A DNA stretch of 64,000 nucleotides, taken from NCBI RefSeq assembly GCF_009795715.1, contig NZ_WTCR01000003.1, forward strand, positions 310,001 to 374,000, given 5' to 3'. The position numbers and the translations under genes are program-made. Below the pieces are notes generated by a model. It did no database searches. It was not told the DNA's origin and worked only from the letters and a program-made list of their open reading frames with translations. Position 1 is the first letter of the stretch. Every line of letters begins with the position of its first letter. Shown piece by piece: positions 55,341 through 62,919 of this stretch. This stretch comes from Labilibaculum euxinicum (GTDB lineage Bacteria > Bacteroidota > Bacteroidia > Bacteroidales > Marinifilaceae).

Positions 55341-56672
55341 TTGAAAACACAAATCAATTACAGAAGTATCTGGAAAATAGCTTATCCTATTATTTTAGGA
55401 AGTGTAGCACAAAATATAATTGCTCTTACCGATACTGCTTTTTTGGGACACCTAAGTGAAACAGCTTTGGGGGCTGCTGCTATTGCAACAATATTTTATT
55501 TTGCGATTGTAATGCTTGCCTGGGGGTTTGGATTGGGAGCTCAAATTGTTATTGCAAGAAGAGTGGGAGAAGGAAATCTCAAACTTGTTGGTAAAACCTT
55601 CGATCATGCTTTGTATTTTTTATTGGTTTTGGCCGTATTGCTGGTCGTTTTTATGGAATTACAAGCTCCGCCTATTTTGAAGGCTATTGTGAAATCGAAT
55701 GCAATATATGATGCCAGTATCGATTACATTTCTTACCGGGCGTGGGGAATCCTATTTGCTTGCGTAAATCTATTGTTCAGAGCTTTTTATATTGGAATCG
55801 CAAAAACAAAAATAATTGGTTGGAGTACCATTTTTATGGCAATTATTAATATCTTTTTCGATTACGTACTGATATTTGGGGAGTGGGGATTTCCTGAAAT
55901 GGGAATAAAAGGTGCAGCCTTTGCTTCTGTAATTGCCGAGTTTTGTGTTATGCTTGTTTTTATTGTCTATACTCTAAAAAGAGTACCTGTTAAAACTTAT
56001 GATTTATTTGGGTTTGCAAAAATTGATTGGGAACTTTATTCACGACTAATCAAAGTATCTTTTCCAATGATGATCCAGAATTTTTTGGCTCTGTCGTGTT
56101 GGTTTGTTTTCTTTTTAATGGTAGAAAGAATGGGGCAGAGAGAGTTGGCAATTTCAAATATTATAAGAAGTATTTATGTTTTGATGATGGTGCCGGTTTG
56201 GTCTTTTGCATCAGCGGCTAATACTTTGGTGAGCCAGGTTATTGGGGAAGGACATTCGGCTGAGGTTATGCCGGTTATTTGGCGGACAATTAAGTTATCC
56301 TTTCTTTCGGTTTTGACATTGGTGGGTATCTGTATTATTAATCCCGAATTAATAATTTCAATTTATACCGAAGAGCTGGGGTTGATTGCTGATACAAAAC
56401 CGGTTTTGTACGTGATTTTTGGTGCAACTTTAATTTTTCCAATTGCAGTGACTCTTTTTCATGGTGTTTCAGGAACAGGAAATACTTTTCATGCTATGTT
56501 GATCGAGATTGGAGTTTTAGTATGTTATTTGGGCGGAGTCTATCTTTTAATCGCAGTTTTAAAATTACCAATTTCAGGTGTGTGGACTTCGGAGTATTTT
56601 TATGGCGGATTTCTTGGTTTGAGTTCCTGGTTGTACCTTAAATTATTTAATTGGAAAGAAAATAAGATTTAA
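55341..56672 (+). CDS. MATE family efflux transporter
   Basis: 443-aa polytopic transporter with 12 predicted helices in two bundles. Typical MATE features are NIIALTDTAFLGHLSETALG near the start and GFGLGAQIVIARRVGEG. It exports organic cations or drugs using Na+ or H+. TTG start at 55341 matches the family N-terminus. Convergent with the barrel gene. Confidence 0.93.
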   Translation: MKTQINYRSIWKIAYPIILGSVAQNIIALTDTAFLGHLSETALGAAAIATIFYFAIVMLAWGFGLGAQIVIARRVGEGNLKLVGKTFDHALYFLLVLAVLLVVFMELQAPPILKAIVKSNAIYDASIDYISYRAWGILFACVNLLFRAFYIGIAKTKIIGWSTIFMAIINIFFDYVLIFGEWGFPEMGIKGAAFASVIAEFCVMLVFIVYTLKRVPVKTYDLFGFAKIDWELYSRLIKVSFPMMIQNFLALSCWFVFFLMVERMGQRELAISNIIRSIYVLMMVPVWSFASAANTLVSQVIGEGHSAEVMPVIWRTIKLSFLSVLTLVGICIINPELIISIYTEELGLIADTKPVLYVIFGATLIFPIAVTLFHGVSGTGNTFHAMLIEIGVLVCYLGGVYLLIAVLKLPISGVWTSEYFYGGFLGLSSWLYLKLFNWKENKI

Positions 56673-56701
56673 ATTTTTAAAGGATAAGAAATTCCAAAGA
56701 A

Positions 56702-58654
56702 CTATTCAAAAGGAATTACTTCTGGTTGAGAAACTCTAAAGTTGTTGAATTTAGGTCTTTCTTCCCCGGATAATTGATATTCAAACTGGTTAAAATCGGA
56801 GGGCGCTTTTGGATAAAAAGCAAGGCGTAGCTGTATGGTTTTAAATACCAAATTTTCGTTGCGCAAACGAATACCAAATCCTACACCGTAATAGAATTTT
56901 TCCTTAAGAATGTTCTTTTTATTACTACCTATAAATCCCATATCGGCAAAAGTGTAAAAAGCAAAACGAAAGCCCCCTAAAGTATAAGGTGTAAAGGCAA
57001 CAGTTTCCAGATTAAGGACTAATTTCTGAGTGCCTATTACATCTTCTTTTGAAAAACCTCGTATTCCTGTATCAGTAATTAAGCTTATGAATTCTTCTGG
57101 AAATCTTCTTATTCCCAGTGTATATTGCAAATCTGCAAAATTACGAAGACGAAGAGATCCGAGATTACGGATGCGACTGAAGAACTTTGTTTGACCAAGC
57201 AAGACACCCTGTTCAAACCTTTCTGAATTAAAATATCCGCCAAGCGCAACACGATTAAAGAAATAAGTTCTGCTTTTTTGAAGGTAAACTGCTTTTTGGA
57301 AATCAAAACCCAAATACCTTCTATAAGAGTATTCCCGGTCTTCGTACCCCATGGTAAGCTGCGCTAAAGAACCATATGGTATATCTTCAGTCCGTCCAAA
57401 ATTGTAAATTAAATTACTCTTGTAATATTGAATTTGGCTTAAGCTTAAACTAGCAAGATAGAGAATATTATTGTGGAAAAATTGATTTAGTGTAGGACCA
57501 ACTTTAGGTCTTTCGAAAAATTCCCGACCGGATATTCTTCCTGTTATATATAATTTTCTTCGGGCAAATTGATTTCTTGATTTAATTTTATAAGAACGGC
57601 CAAACCAAATATTTCCATAATTAAAATCCAAAGGAATTTCGTTAATAATCGGATCATCTTTTTGAATTTCGTCCGATCTCATGGTTTGAGAGAGGGTAAA
57701 GCCTCCGGCATATTTGGTATTGTAGGTTGCGAAACTTCGGTCTAAATCTATTTGAATAACCGATTTTTCATAAGTGTTTTGGTAGGTAAAAGTTGCATCA
57801 ATATATGATTTTCGGATATTTCTAATTTTATATCTCCCTGTGTAGCCATATTTCTGATCTTTGTTTGAATCAAATTCAAAACTATTACTAAATTCATGTC
57901 CCAATCCGTAAAGATTTCGATTGTATATTTCAAAATCGGTAGAAGTTAGGGAGCCAACCTTCATATTTGCTCCCCACGAAAACTGATCTTTAACCCACAA
58001 TTGAAGATCGACTAATTTACGGGAACCCAATACCGGCACCACTCTAAAGTAAGCATCTTTAATGTATGATAATTGACGGATTAGCCGTTCATTATCAGCT
58101 AGATTATATGGATCTACATCATCACCTTCTTTTATTCGTAACAGTTTGCGTAAATGATTTTTCCGACTGGTATTATGAAGTTTATTTCCTGTTGTTTCTA
58201 TCCAGGTTGTTGCAACTTGAGTTGTATCATATAAAGTAGGCCCAAATGGTTTTAAAACCCGAACAGTAATGTTTCGTATTGTTTTGCCTTGATATTGCAC
58301 GAAAGCGGTTTCACTGCGTTCTGTTTTTATCGTATCAGTTGGATTTAGTTTGTCGGGCGAGATAAAAAACAAATTGTATAATTCCTTGGTGAACTTACGC
58401 TTGCCGGCACCCTGCTGCAGAGAATTGTAAAATTTAGATCCATTTTTCGAATTGTTTTTAAAACGTTTTTCTCTTACGGTATCTAATAGAAAAACAATTG
58501 TATCTCTGGAAATGATATAGGTGCTGTCCTGTAATTTGGCATATTGTTTTTTTCCAGCAAGCGTATCTCTTCGCGAAATCCTTTGCCCATTTGCATGGAG
58601 AAGATTTCCTATCGAAAGAATAAGAATCAGACAATATGTACCTATTTTACGAAT
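56702..58654 (-). CDS. BamA/TamA-like outer-membrane barrel protein with apparent ATT start
   Basis: The frame reads without a stop from 58669 to 56702. A TTG at 58372 would give 556 aa, but that cuts off a clear signal peptide (RKIGTYCLILILSIGNLLH) and a repetitive basic linker encoded upstream. There is no ATG, GTG or TTG in this extension; the only sensible start is ATT at 58654, giving 650 aa. Residues about 115-210 look like a POTRA-type domain (LRKLLRIKEGDDVDPYNLAD), and the rest is a large beta barrel. It lies 32 nt after a predicted transcription start, in line with the ATT start. Confidence 0.8.
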   Translation of the reverse strand: MRKIGTYCLILILSIGNLLHANGQRISRRDTLAGKKQYAKLQDSTYIISRDTIVFLLDTVREKRFKNNSKNGSKFYNSLQQGAGKRKFTKELYNLFFISPDKLNPTDTIKTERSETAFVQYQGKTIRNITVRVLKPFGPTLYDTTQVATTWIETTGNKLHNTSRKNHLRKLLRIKEGDDVDPYNLADNERLIRQLSYIKDAYFRVVPVLGSRKLVDLQLWVKDQFSWGANMKVGSLTSTDFEIYNRNLYGLGHEFSNSFEFDSNKDQKYGYTGRYKIRNIRKSYIDATFTYQNTYEKSVIQIDLDRSFATYNTKYAGGFTLSQTMRSDEIQKDDPIINEIPLDFNYGNIWFGRSYKIKSRNQFARRKLYITGRISGREFFERPKVGPTLNQFFHNNILYLASLSLSQIQYYKSNLIYNFGRTEDIPYGSLAQLTMGYEDREYSYRRYLGFDFQKAVYLQKSRTYFFNRVALGGYFNSERFEQGVLLGQTKFFSRIRNLGSLRLRNFADLQYTLGIRRFPEEFISLITDTGIRGFSKEDVIGTQKLVLNLETVAFTPYTLGGFRFAFYTFADMGFIGSNKKNILKEKFYYGVGFGIRLRNENLVFKTIQLRLAFYPKAPSDFNQFEYQLSGEERPKFNNFRVSQPEVIPFE

Positions 58655-58692
58655 GAGTCCAAATTTTAATTACAAAGAGGATGATCTTTTCC

Positions 58693-58700
58693 CAAAGATA
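58693..58700 (-). promoter_or_regulatory. -7 promoter element of the barrel protein gene
   Basis: Exact TAnnTTTG match (TATCTTTG) on the minus strand, 38 bp before the ATT codon at 58654. No clear -33 element. Confidence 0.45.
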
Positions 58701-58771
58701 TATAAATTGTAATTTGATTTATGCGTACCAAAGCACAAGAATCATACCTTAATAGGTCTGAAATAGTTAAG

Positions 58772-59227
58772 TCAATTTAATTCGTTGATAGATATCAATT
58801 TTTTGTTGAGCTGATTTATACTTTCCTCAGTCCATTTCCATTTGCCTTCTTTTCTTATTTCACCCGCTAAAAATTTTCCTTTAAAAAGTTCAATAGTCTC
58901 TACCGCACTTCCAAAACCAAATCGTTTCAATCCCATTTTAAAAACAATTTTATCGTACTTTATTTTTTCTTTTCCACGGAAAAATATTAAGTAATAGTAG
59001 AATAATCTTATTTCGGCTGTGTGATCATCGAACTCTATTTTGTAGATGATTCGGTTTCTTTTAAGAAGTAAAAGCAGGATGTACATGAATAGAACCGTAG
59101 TCAGGTAAACCACATTTATGCCTACAAAAAACAGGATAATAACTAGTAGAAGTGCCAGTAGAGAAAGCTCTTTTTTTATTCTTTTTCCCAGAGGGTATTC
59201 AATAGGGTCTAATTCAAATTTTTCCAT
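58772..59227 (-). CDS. Small membrane protein with PH-like soluble domain
   Basis: 151-aa protein with two close membrane helices (about 21-58) and a C-terminal beta-rich part (about 62-140) with FDDHTAEIRLFYYYLIFF, similar in pattern to PH-like bPH domains. It is divergent from the BlaI operon and may share its operator region, but no direct link is shown. Function unknown. Confidence 0.72.
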   Translation of the reverse strand: MEKFELDPIEYPLGKRIKKELSLLALLLVIILFFVGINVVYLTTVLFMYILLLLLKRNRIIYKIEFDDHTAEIRLFYYYLIFFRGKEKIKYDKIVFKMGLKRFGFGSAVETIELFKGKFLAGEIRKEGKWKWTEESINQLNKKLISINELN

Positions 59228-59319
59228 TGCTTATTTTTTGCATAGTTAGCAAAATAGCACACAGTAATCAAGATGAAATGAATAATAATCGAATGCTCCT
59301 TACACTAATTTGTTTTATC

Positions 59320-59335
59320 TACTAAAGTTTTAGTA
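59320..59335. promoter_or_regulatory. BlaI/MecI-type operator 1
   Basis: TACTAAAGTTTTAGTA, 7-bp perfect arms; centre 28 bp from operator 2. It lies upstream of the promoter, towards the divergent gene. Confidence 0.75.
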
Positions 59336-59341
59336 ATAAAA

Positions 59342-59372
59342 TTTGTCTACTAAAAAATTAGTACTAAGTTTG
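59342..59372 (+). promoter_or_regulatory. Promoter of the BlaI-M56 operon
   Basis: TTTG at 59342-59345, 19 nt, TAAGTTTG at 59365-59372: exact Bacteroidota consensus and spacing. Operators 2 and 3 cover the spacer and the -7 element, so bound BlaI would block transcription. Confidence 0.85.
59348..59363. promoter_or_regulatory. BlaI/MecI-type operator 2
   Basis: TACTAAAAAATTAGTA, 6-bp arms; it lies within the promoter spacer and shares 2 bp with operator 3. Confidence 0.8.
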
Positions 59373-59377
59373 TAGTA
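59362..59377. promoter_or_regulatory. BlaI/MecI-type operator 3
   Basis: TACTAAGTTTGTAGTA, 5-bp arms, close to the known TACTACATATGTAGTA operator; it overlaps the -7 element and the start site. Centre 14 bp from operator 2. Confidence 0.8.
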
Positions 59378-59402
59378 GATTAATCTAAAAGTAAATATTG
59401 AT

Positions 59403-59774
59403 ATGAAGGAGTTGACCAAAGCAGAAGAGCAGGTGATGCAAATTGTGTGGGATTTAAAAGAAACTAATGTAAGAGATGCCATAGCTTGTTTTCCGGATCC
59501 TAAACCTGCTTATACAACGGTGGCGACTGTAATGAATGCCTTAGAGAAAAAGGGATTTGTGAATAAAATCGCTCAGGGAAAATCTCATGTATTCTCTGTA
59601 AAGATACCAAAAGAAGATTATTCTGGATACAAGGCAGGAGCATTGGTAACGAATTATTTTAATGGTTCATTTTCGAGAATGGCTTCTTTTTTTGCCAAGG
59701 ATAACAAATTAAGTATTCAGGAATTGGAAGAGATGATTGAAATTGCTAAACGTGAAATAAACAAAGAGAAGTGA
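59403..59774 (+). CDS. BlaI/MecI family transcriptional repressor
   Basis: 123-aa winged-helix repressor. Start MKELTKAEEQVMQIVWDLKE and the recognition region PAYTTVATVMNALEKKGFV are family hallmarks; the C-terminal dimerisation part contains the usual site region for signal-induced cleavage. It is followed after 1 nt by an M56 peptidase, the BlaR1-type partner that would inactivate it by proteolysis. Autoregulated through three operators. Confidence 0.95.
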   Translation: MKELTKAEEQVMQIVWDLKETNVRDAIACFPDPKPAYTTVATVMNALEKKGFVNKIAQGKSHVFSVKIPKEDYSGYKAGALVTNYFNGSFSRMASFFAKDNKLSIQELEEMIEIAKREINKEK

Positions 59775-59775
59775 T

Positions 59776-62079
59776 ATGGGATCAATGACGGATTACTTAC
59801 TACAGTCATCGACTGTTCTGATTTTGTTTTATCTGATTTACATTTTGATATTGCGAAACGAACGATTCTTCGCAGAAATTCGTTTTTACCTGTTGGGAAG
59901 TGCTTTTTTAGCCCTAATTCTGCCTCTATTAAAGTTTTCTTACTCGATTACTGTTGAATCAGAATTTGTAAATAATGCGATGGGAGATGTATTTGCAGAG
60001 ACAATTACCGGTGAAGCAATTATGCCTGTAAAATCCTTAATTTCCAAGGAAGAGATACTACTCTTAATTTATCTGGTTGTATGCACAATTTTATTTGTAA
60101 GAAGTGTTTTAAAAGTTCTCCAGATAAGACAATTAATGAAAGCGGGAGAGTATCAAATTGTTGATGAACAGAAGGTAATTCTATTGGATCAATCCATACC
60201 TGCTTTTACCTTTTTCGGATACATTGTAATGAACAGAGAGGAGTTTAGCGACAAGTCTTTGAATAATATATTTGCGCATGAAAAAGTACATGCTCAGCAA
60301 AAGCATTGGATCGATCTGCTGTTTGTTGAAGTGTTGACCATCGTATTATGGTTCAACCCTTTTGTATGGCTTTATCAGGTTGCGGTAAAACAAACGCATG
60401 AACTTTTGGCTGATGATGGAGTAATAGCGCGTGGCTTTAACATCGGACAATATCAGGCAATTTTAATGAACCAAATTATGGGTACTGAGGTTTTAGGTTT
60501 AGCCAATAACTTTAACTATTCCATCACTAAAAAACGTATGATTATGATGTCAAAAGAAAAAAGCCCGCTAAATAGGCGCTATAAATTATTGATTGTTATC
60601 CCGGTAGTATTTGCTGTTTTGTTATTCAATCTGCAAATAGTAGAAGTGCAGGCACAGGAAAAGAAAGTGGAAAAAGTTGTAAATGTAACTACAGTTTCAG
60701 GACAAATTTTTAATATCGCCAATGAGCCAATTCCGGGAGTTGCAGTTCTTGTAAAGAACTCTAATGCAGGAACAATTTCTGATAAGGATGGGAAGTTTAC
60801 TATTTTAGCTTCTTTAGATGCAAAACTAGCTTTTTTAGGTGTTGATCTAGAAAAATTTGTTATCCCTGTTGACAGTATTATTAAGCATGGAGATAAAACA
60901 GAGTCTGGTTATTTTACGAAGATCAATATGAGAACAACTTCCCTCATGGATCAGAATGAAGAAATCACTTACAAAGGTGATCCTATTTTTATAATTGTGC
61001 AGGAAATGCCTGAGTTTCCAGGAGGTGAATTAGAATGCCGGAAATTTCTTGCAAGAAACGTTAAGTACCCAAATGATGCTCACGAGAATGGAGTGGAGGG
61101 GAGAGTGTATGTCACATTTATAATAAATAAATCAGGTGCTGTAGATAATGTTCATATTGCAAAGTCTGTAGCCCCATCGCTTGATGCAGAAGCTGTTCGT
61201 GTGATTAAATCAATGCCAAAATGGAAGCCGGGCAAGCAAAGAGGTGAAGCTGTGAATGTATCTTACACAGTTCCAATTAATTTTGCTTTGCAAAATGACA
61301 AGGCGGTTATTGTAATAGAGGAACCTGAAAAGGAAAAAATGGATAAGCAAAAGTACAAAGGCGAAGATGTTTACGTAATAGTAGAAAAGATGCCACAATA
61401 TCCTGGTGGAGGAGAAGCATTGCAAAAACACATTGCTGCATCTGTTAAATATCCACAAGATGTCCGGCAAAAAGGTATTTCTGGACGAGTGTTTGTGACA
61501 TTTATCGTAAGTAAAGAAGGTGATGTTGTGCAAGCCCGTGTTGTTCGTGGAGTAGATCCTTCTTTAGATGCAGAAGCTCTTCGAGTGATGAATTCAATTC
61601 CTAAGTGGACACCTGGTTATGAAAAAGGAAAAGCAGTACATGTTTCCTATACAGTTCCGATTAATTTTAGTTTAGAAGATGATAAAAAGAAAGAAGTAGA
61701 GCAGAATCGAAAAACAAATTTGGATTCAAAGATTGGGTCTAAAAAGGAAGAATTTATTTATAATGACGAGCCTGTTTTTGTTATTGTAGAGGAGATGCCG
61801 GAGTACCCGGGAGGAGCTTTGAAATTAAAAGAGTTCTTTGCTGGTGAAGTGTCTAAATTGGATACTAACTATATAATTGGCAAGAGATGTTTTATTACCT
61901 TCTTGGTAACAAAAGAAGGATTGGTTGCAAATGCTCATGTTGTAAGAGGGACAGGTGATAAAGACGTGGATGCAAAAGCATTGGAGATTGTTAATAGTTC
62001 TCCAAAATGGAAGCCAGGTAAACAAAAAGGGCAAGCAGTAAATGTATCGTATACTGTACCAATTAATTTCGGAGCATAA
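59776..62079 (+). CDS. BlaR1-type M56 peptidase with three TonB C-terminal domains
   Basis: 767-aa membrane protein. Three to four helices precede and enclose the M56 metalloprotease site HEKVH (168-172) with the downstream Glu in THELLADDG (about 209); a further helix lies at about 270-288. Outside the membrane come a CarboxypepD_reg-like domain (about 307-375, VSGQIFNIANEPIPGVAVLV) and three TonB_C domains (about 412-510, 535-630 and 672-767), each starting like MPEFPGG and ending PKWKPGKQ...VSYTVPINF. No beta-lactam sensor domain is present, so the signal is probably from the envelope. Regulated with the BlaI gene. Confidence 0.92.
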   Translation: MGSMTDYLLQSSTVLILFYLIYILILRNERFFAEIRFYLLGSAFLALILPLLKFSYSITVESEFVNNAMGDVFAETITGEAIMPVKSLISKEEILLLIYLVVCTILFVRSVLKVLQIRQLMKAGEYQIVDEQKVILLDQSIPAFTFFGYIVMNREEFSDKSLNNIFAHEKVHAQQKHWIDLLFVEVLTIVLWFNPFVWLYQVAVKQTHELLADDGVIARGFNIGQYQAILMNQIMGTEVLGLANNFNYSITKKRMIMMSKEKSPLNRRYKLLIVIPVVFAVLLFNLQIVEVQAQEKKVEKVVNVTTVSGQIFNIANEPIPGVAVLVKNSNAGTISDKDGKFTILASLDAKLAFLGVDLEKFVIPVDSIIKHGDKTESGYFTKINMRTTSLMDQNEEITYKGDPIFIIVQEMPEFPGGELECRKFLARNVKYPNDAHENGVEGRVYVTFIINKSGAVDNVHIAKSVAPSLDAEAVRVIKSMPKWKPGKQRGEAVNVSYTVPINFALQNDKAVIVIEEPEKEKMDKQKYKGEDVYVIVEKMPQYPGGGEALQKHIAASVKYPQDVRQKGISGRVFVTFIVSKEGDVVQARVVRGVDPSLDAEALRVMNSIPKWTPGYEKGKAVHVSYTVPINFSLEDDKKKEVEQNRKTNLDSKIGSKKEEFIYNDEPVFVIVEEMPEYPGGALKLKEFFAGEVSKLDTNYIIGKRCFITFLVTKEGLVANAHVVRGTGDKDVDAKALEIVNSSPKWKPGKQKGQAVNVSYTVPINFGA

Positions 62080-62089
62080 GTTAGCTTTT

Positions 62090-62131
62090 AAAAAGAATTG
62101 TCCTTGACTTCCGTCGGGGGCAATTCTTTTT
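62090..62131. terminator. Bidirectional terminator between the M56-TonB gene and tag
   Basis: AAAAAGAATTG / CAATTCTTTTT, an 11-bp stem around a 20-nt loop. The right arm includes the tag stop region. Confidence 0.75.
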
Positions 62132-62693
62132 ACACTTCTTTGTAGCGAAAGCAATCCGTAGTATGATCGTTTACCATTCCGGTTGCCTGCATAAAAGCAT
62201 AACAAATGGTTGTACCAACAAATTTGAAACCTCTCTTTTTTAAATCTTTGCTCATGGCATCCGATTCGGTTGTAGAGACAGGAACTTTAGATAGACTTGC
62301 CCAATGATTTTGAATGGTTTTACCGTCCGTAAAGCTCCATATATATTTGTCGAAACTGCCGAATTCTTCTTGAACCTCAAGAAATGCCTTAGCATTTTTT
62401 ATAGCAGAAATAATTTTCAGTTTGTTTCGAATAATGCCCTCATTTTGAAGTAATTCATCTACTTTATTCTGAGTGTAATTCACAATAATATTTGGATCAA
62501 AATTATCAAAAGCTTTGCGGTAGTTTTCTCGCTTTCGTAAAATGGTAATCCAACTTAAACCAGCTTGTGCTCCTTCCAAAATAAGAAATTCAAACAGCAT
62601 CTTATCATCGTGCAAGGGGGCTCCCCACTCGTTATCGTGATAATCGCAATACAATGGATCGTCGCCAGCCCATTTGCATCTTGTTACAGTCAT
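62130..62693 (-). CDS. tag: DNA-3-methyladenine glycosylase I
   Basis: 187-aa base-excision enzyme removing 3-methyladenine. The ATG at 62693 (MTVTRCKWAGDDPLYCDYHD) is chosen over 62756 because the family starts here. The zinc ligands fit the N-terminal Cys and His and the final H..TDC; catalytic and base-pocket motifs EGAQAGLSWITIL and FVGTTICYAFMQATGMVNDH are present. Single gene. Confidence 0.96.
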   Translation of the reverse strand: MTVTRCKWAGDDPLYCDYHDNEWGAPLHDDKMLFEFLILEGAQAGLSWITILRKRENYRKAFDNFDPNIIVNYTQNKVDELLQNEGIIRNKLKIISAIKNAKAFLEVQEEFGSFDKYIWSFTDGKTIQNHWASLSKVPVSTTESDAMSKDLKKRGFKFVGTTICYAFMQATGMVNDHTTDCFRYKEV

Positions 62694-62872
62694 TGTTGTC
62701 AATTTTAAGTTTTCCGTTAAATATATAAAAGATAGTTTAGATTTATAAGTTGCCACCAGGCTTTAGTTAGTGGCTTTCAATAATGGTAGGAATAAATAAA
62801 ATGAGTAATGATTTGCCACCATAGTTTCCCATTAATTTTTCTCATGATTTTCTTTTAGGTGGATGCAAAACA

Positions 62873-62903
62873 AAAAGAGACACCATTATTTGGCATCTCT
62901 TTT
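62873..62903 (-). terminator. Terminator of the second M56-TonB gene
   Basis: On the minus strand a 12-bp stem AAAAGAGATGCC / GGTGTCTCTTTT (two G-U pairs), 7-nt loop. Confidence 0.75.
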
Positions 62904-62919
62904 CAACTTTATTTGTTTT

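Noticed and set aside
56702-58372. TTG start at 58372 for the barrel protein
   Set aside because: It would remove a clear signal peptide encoded in frame just upstream.
58521-58712. 63-aa plus-strand frame near the barrel gene start
   Set aside because: Antisense to the signal-peptide region of the barrel gene; no independent support.
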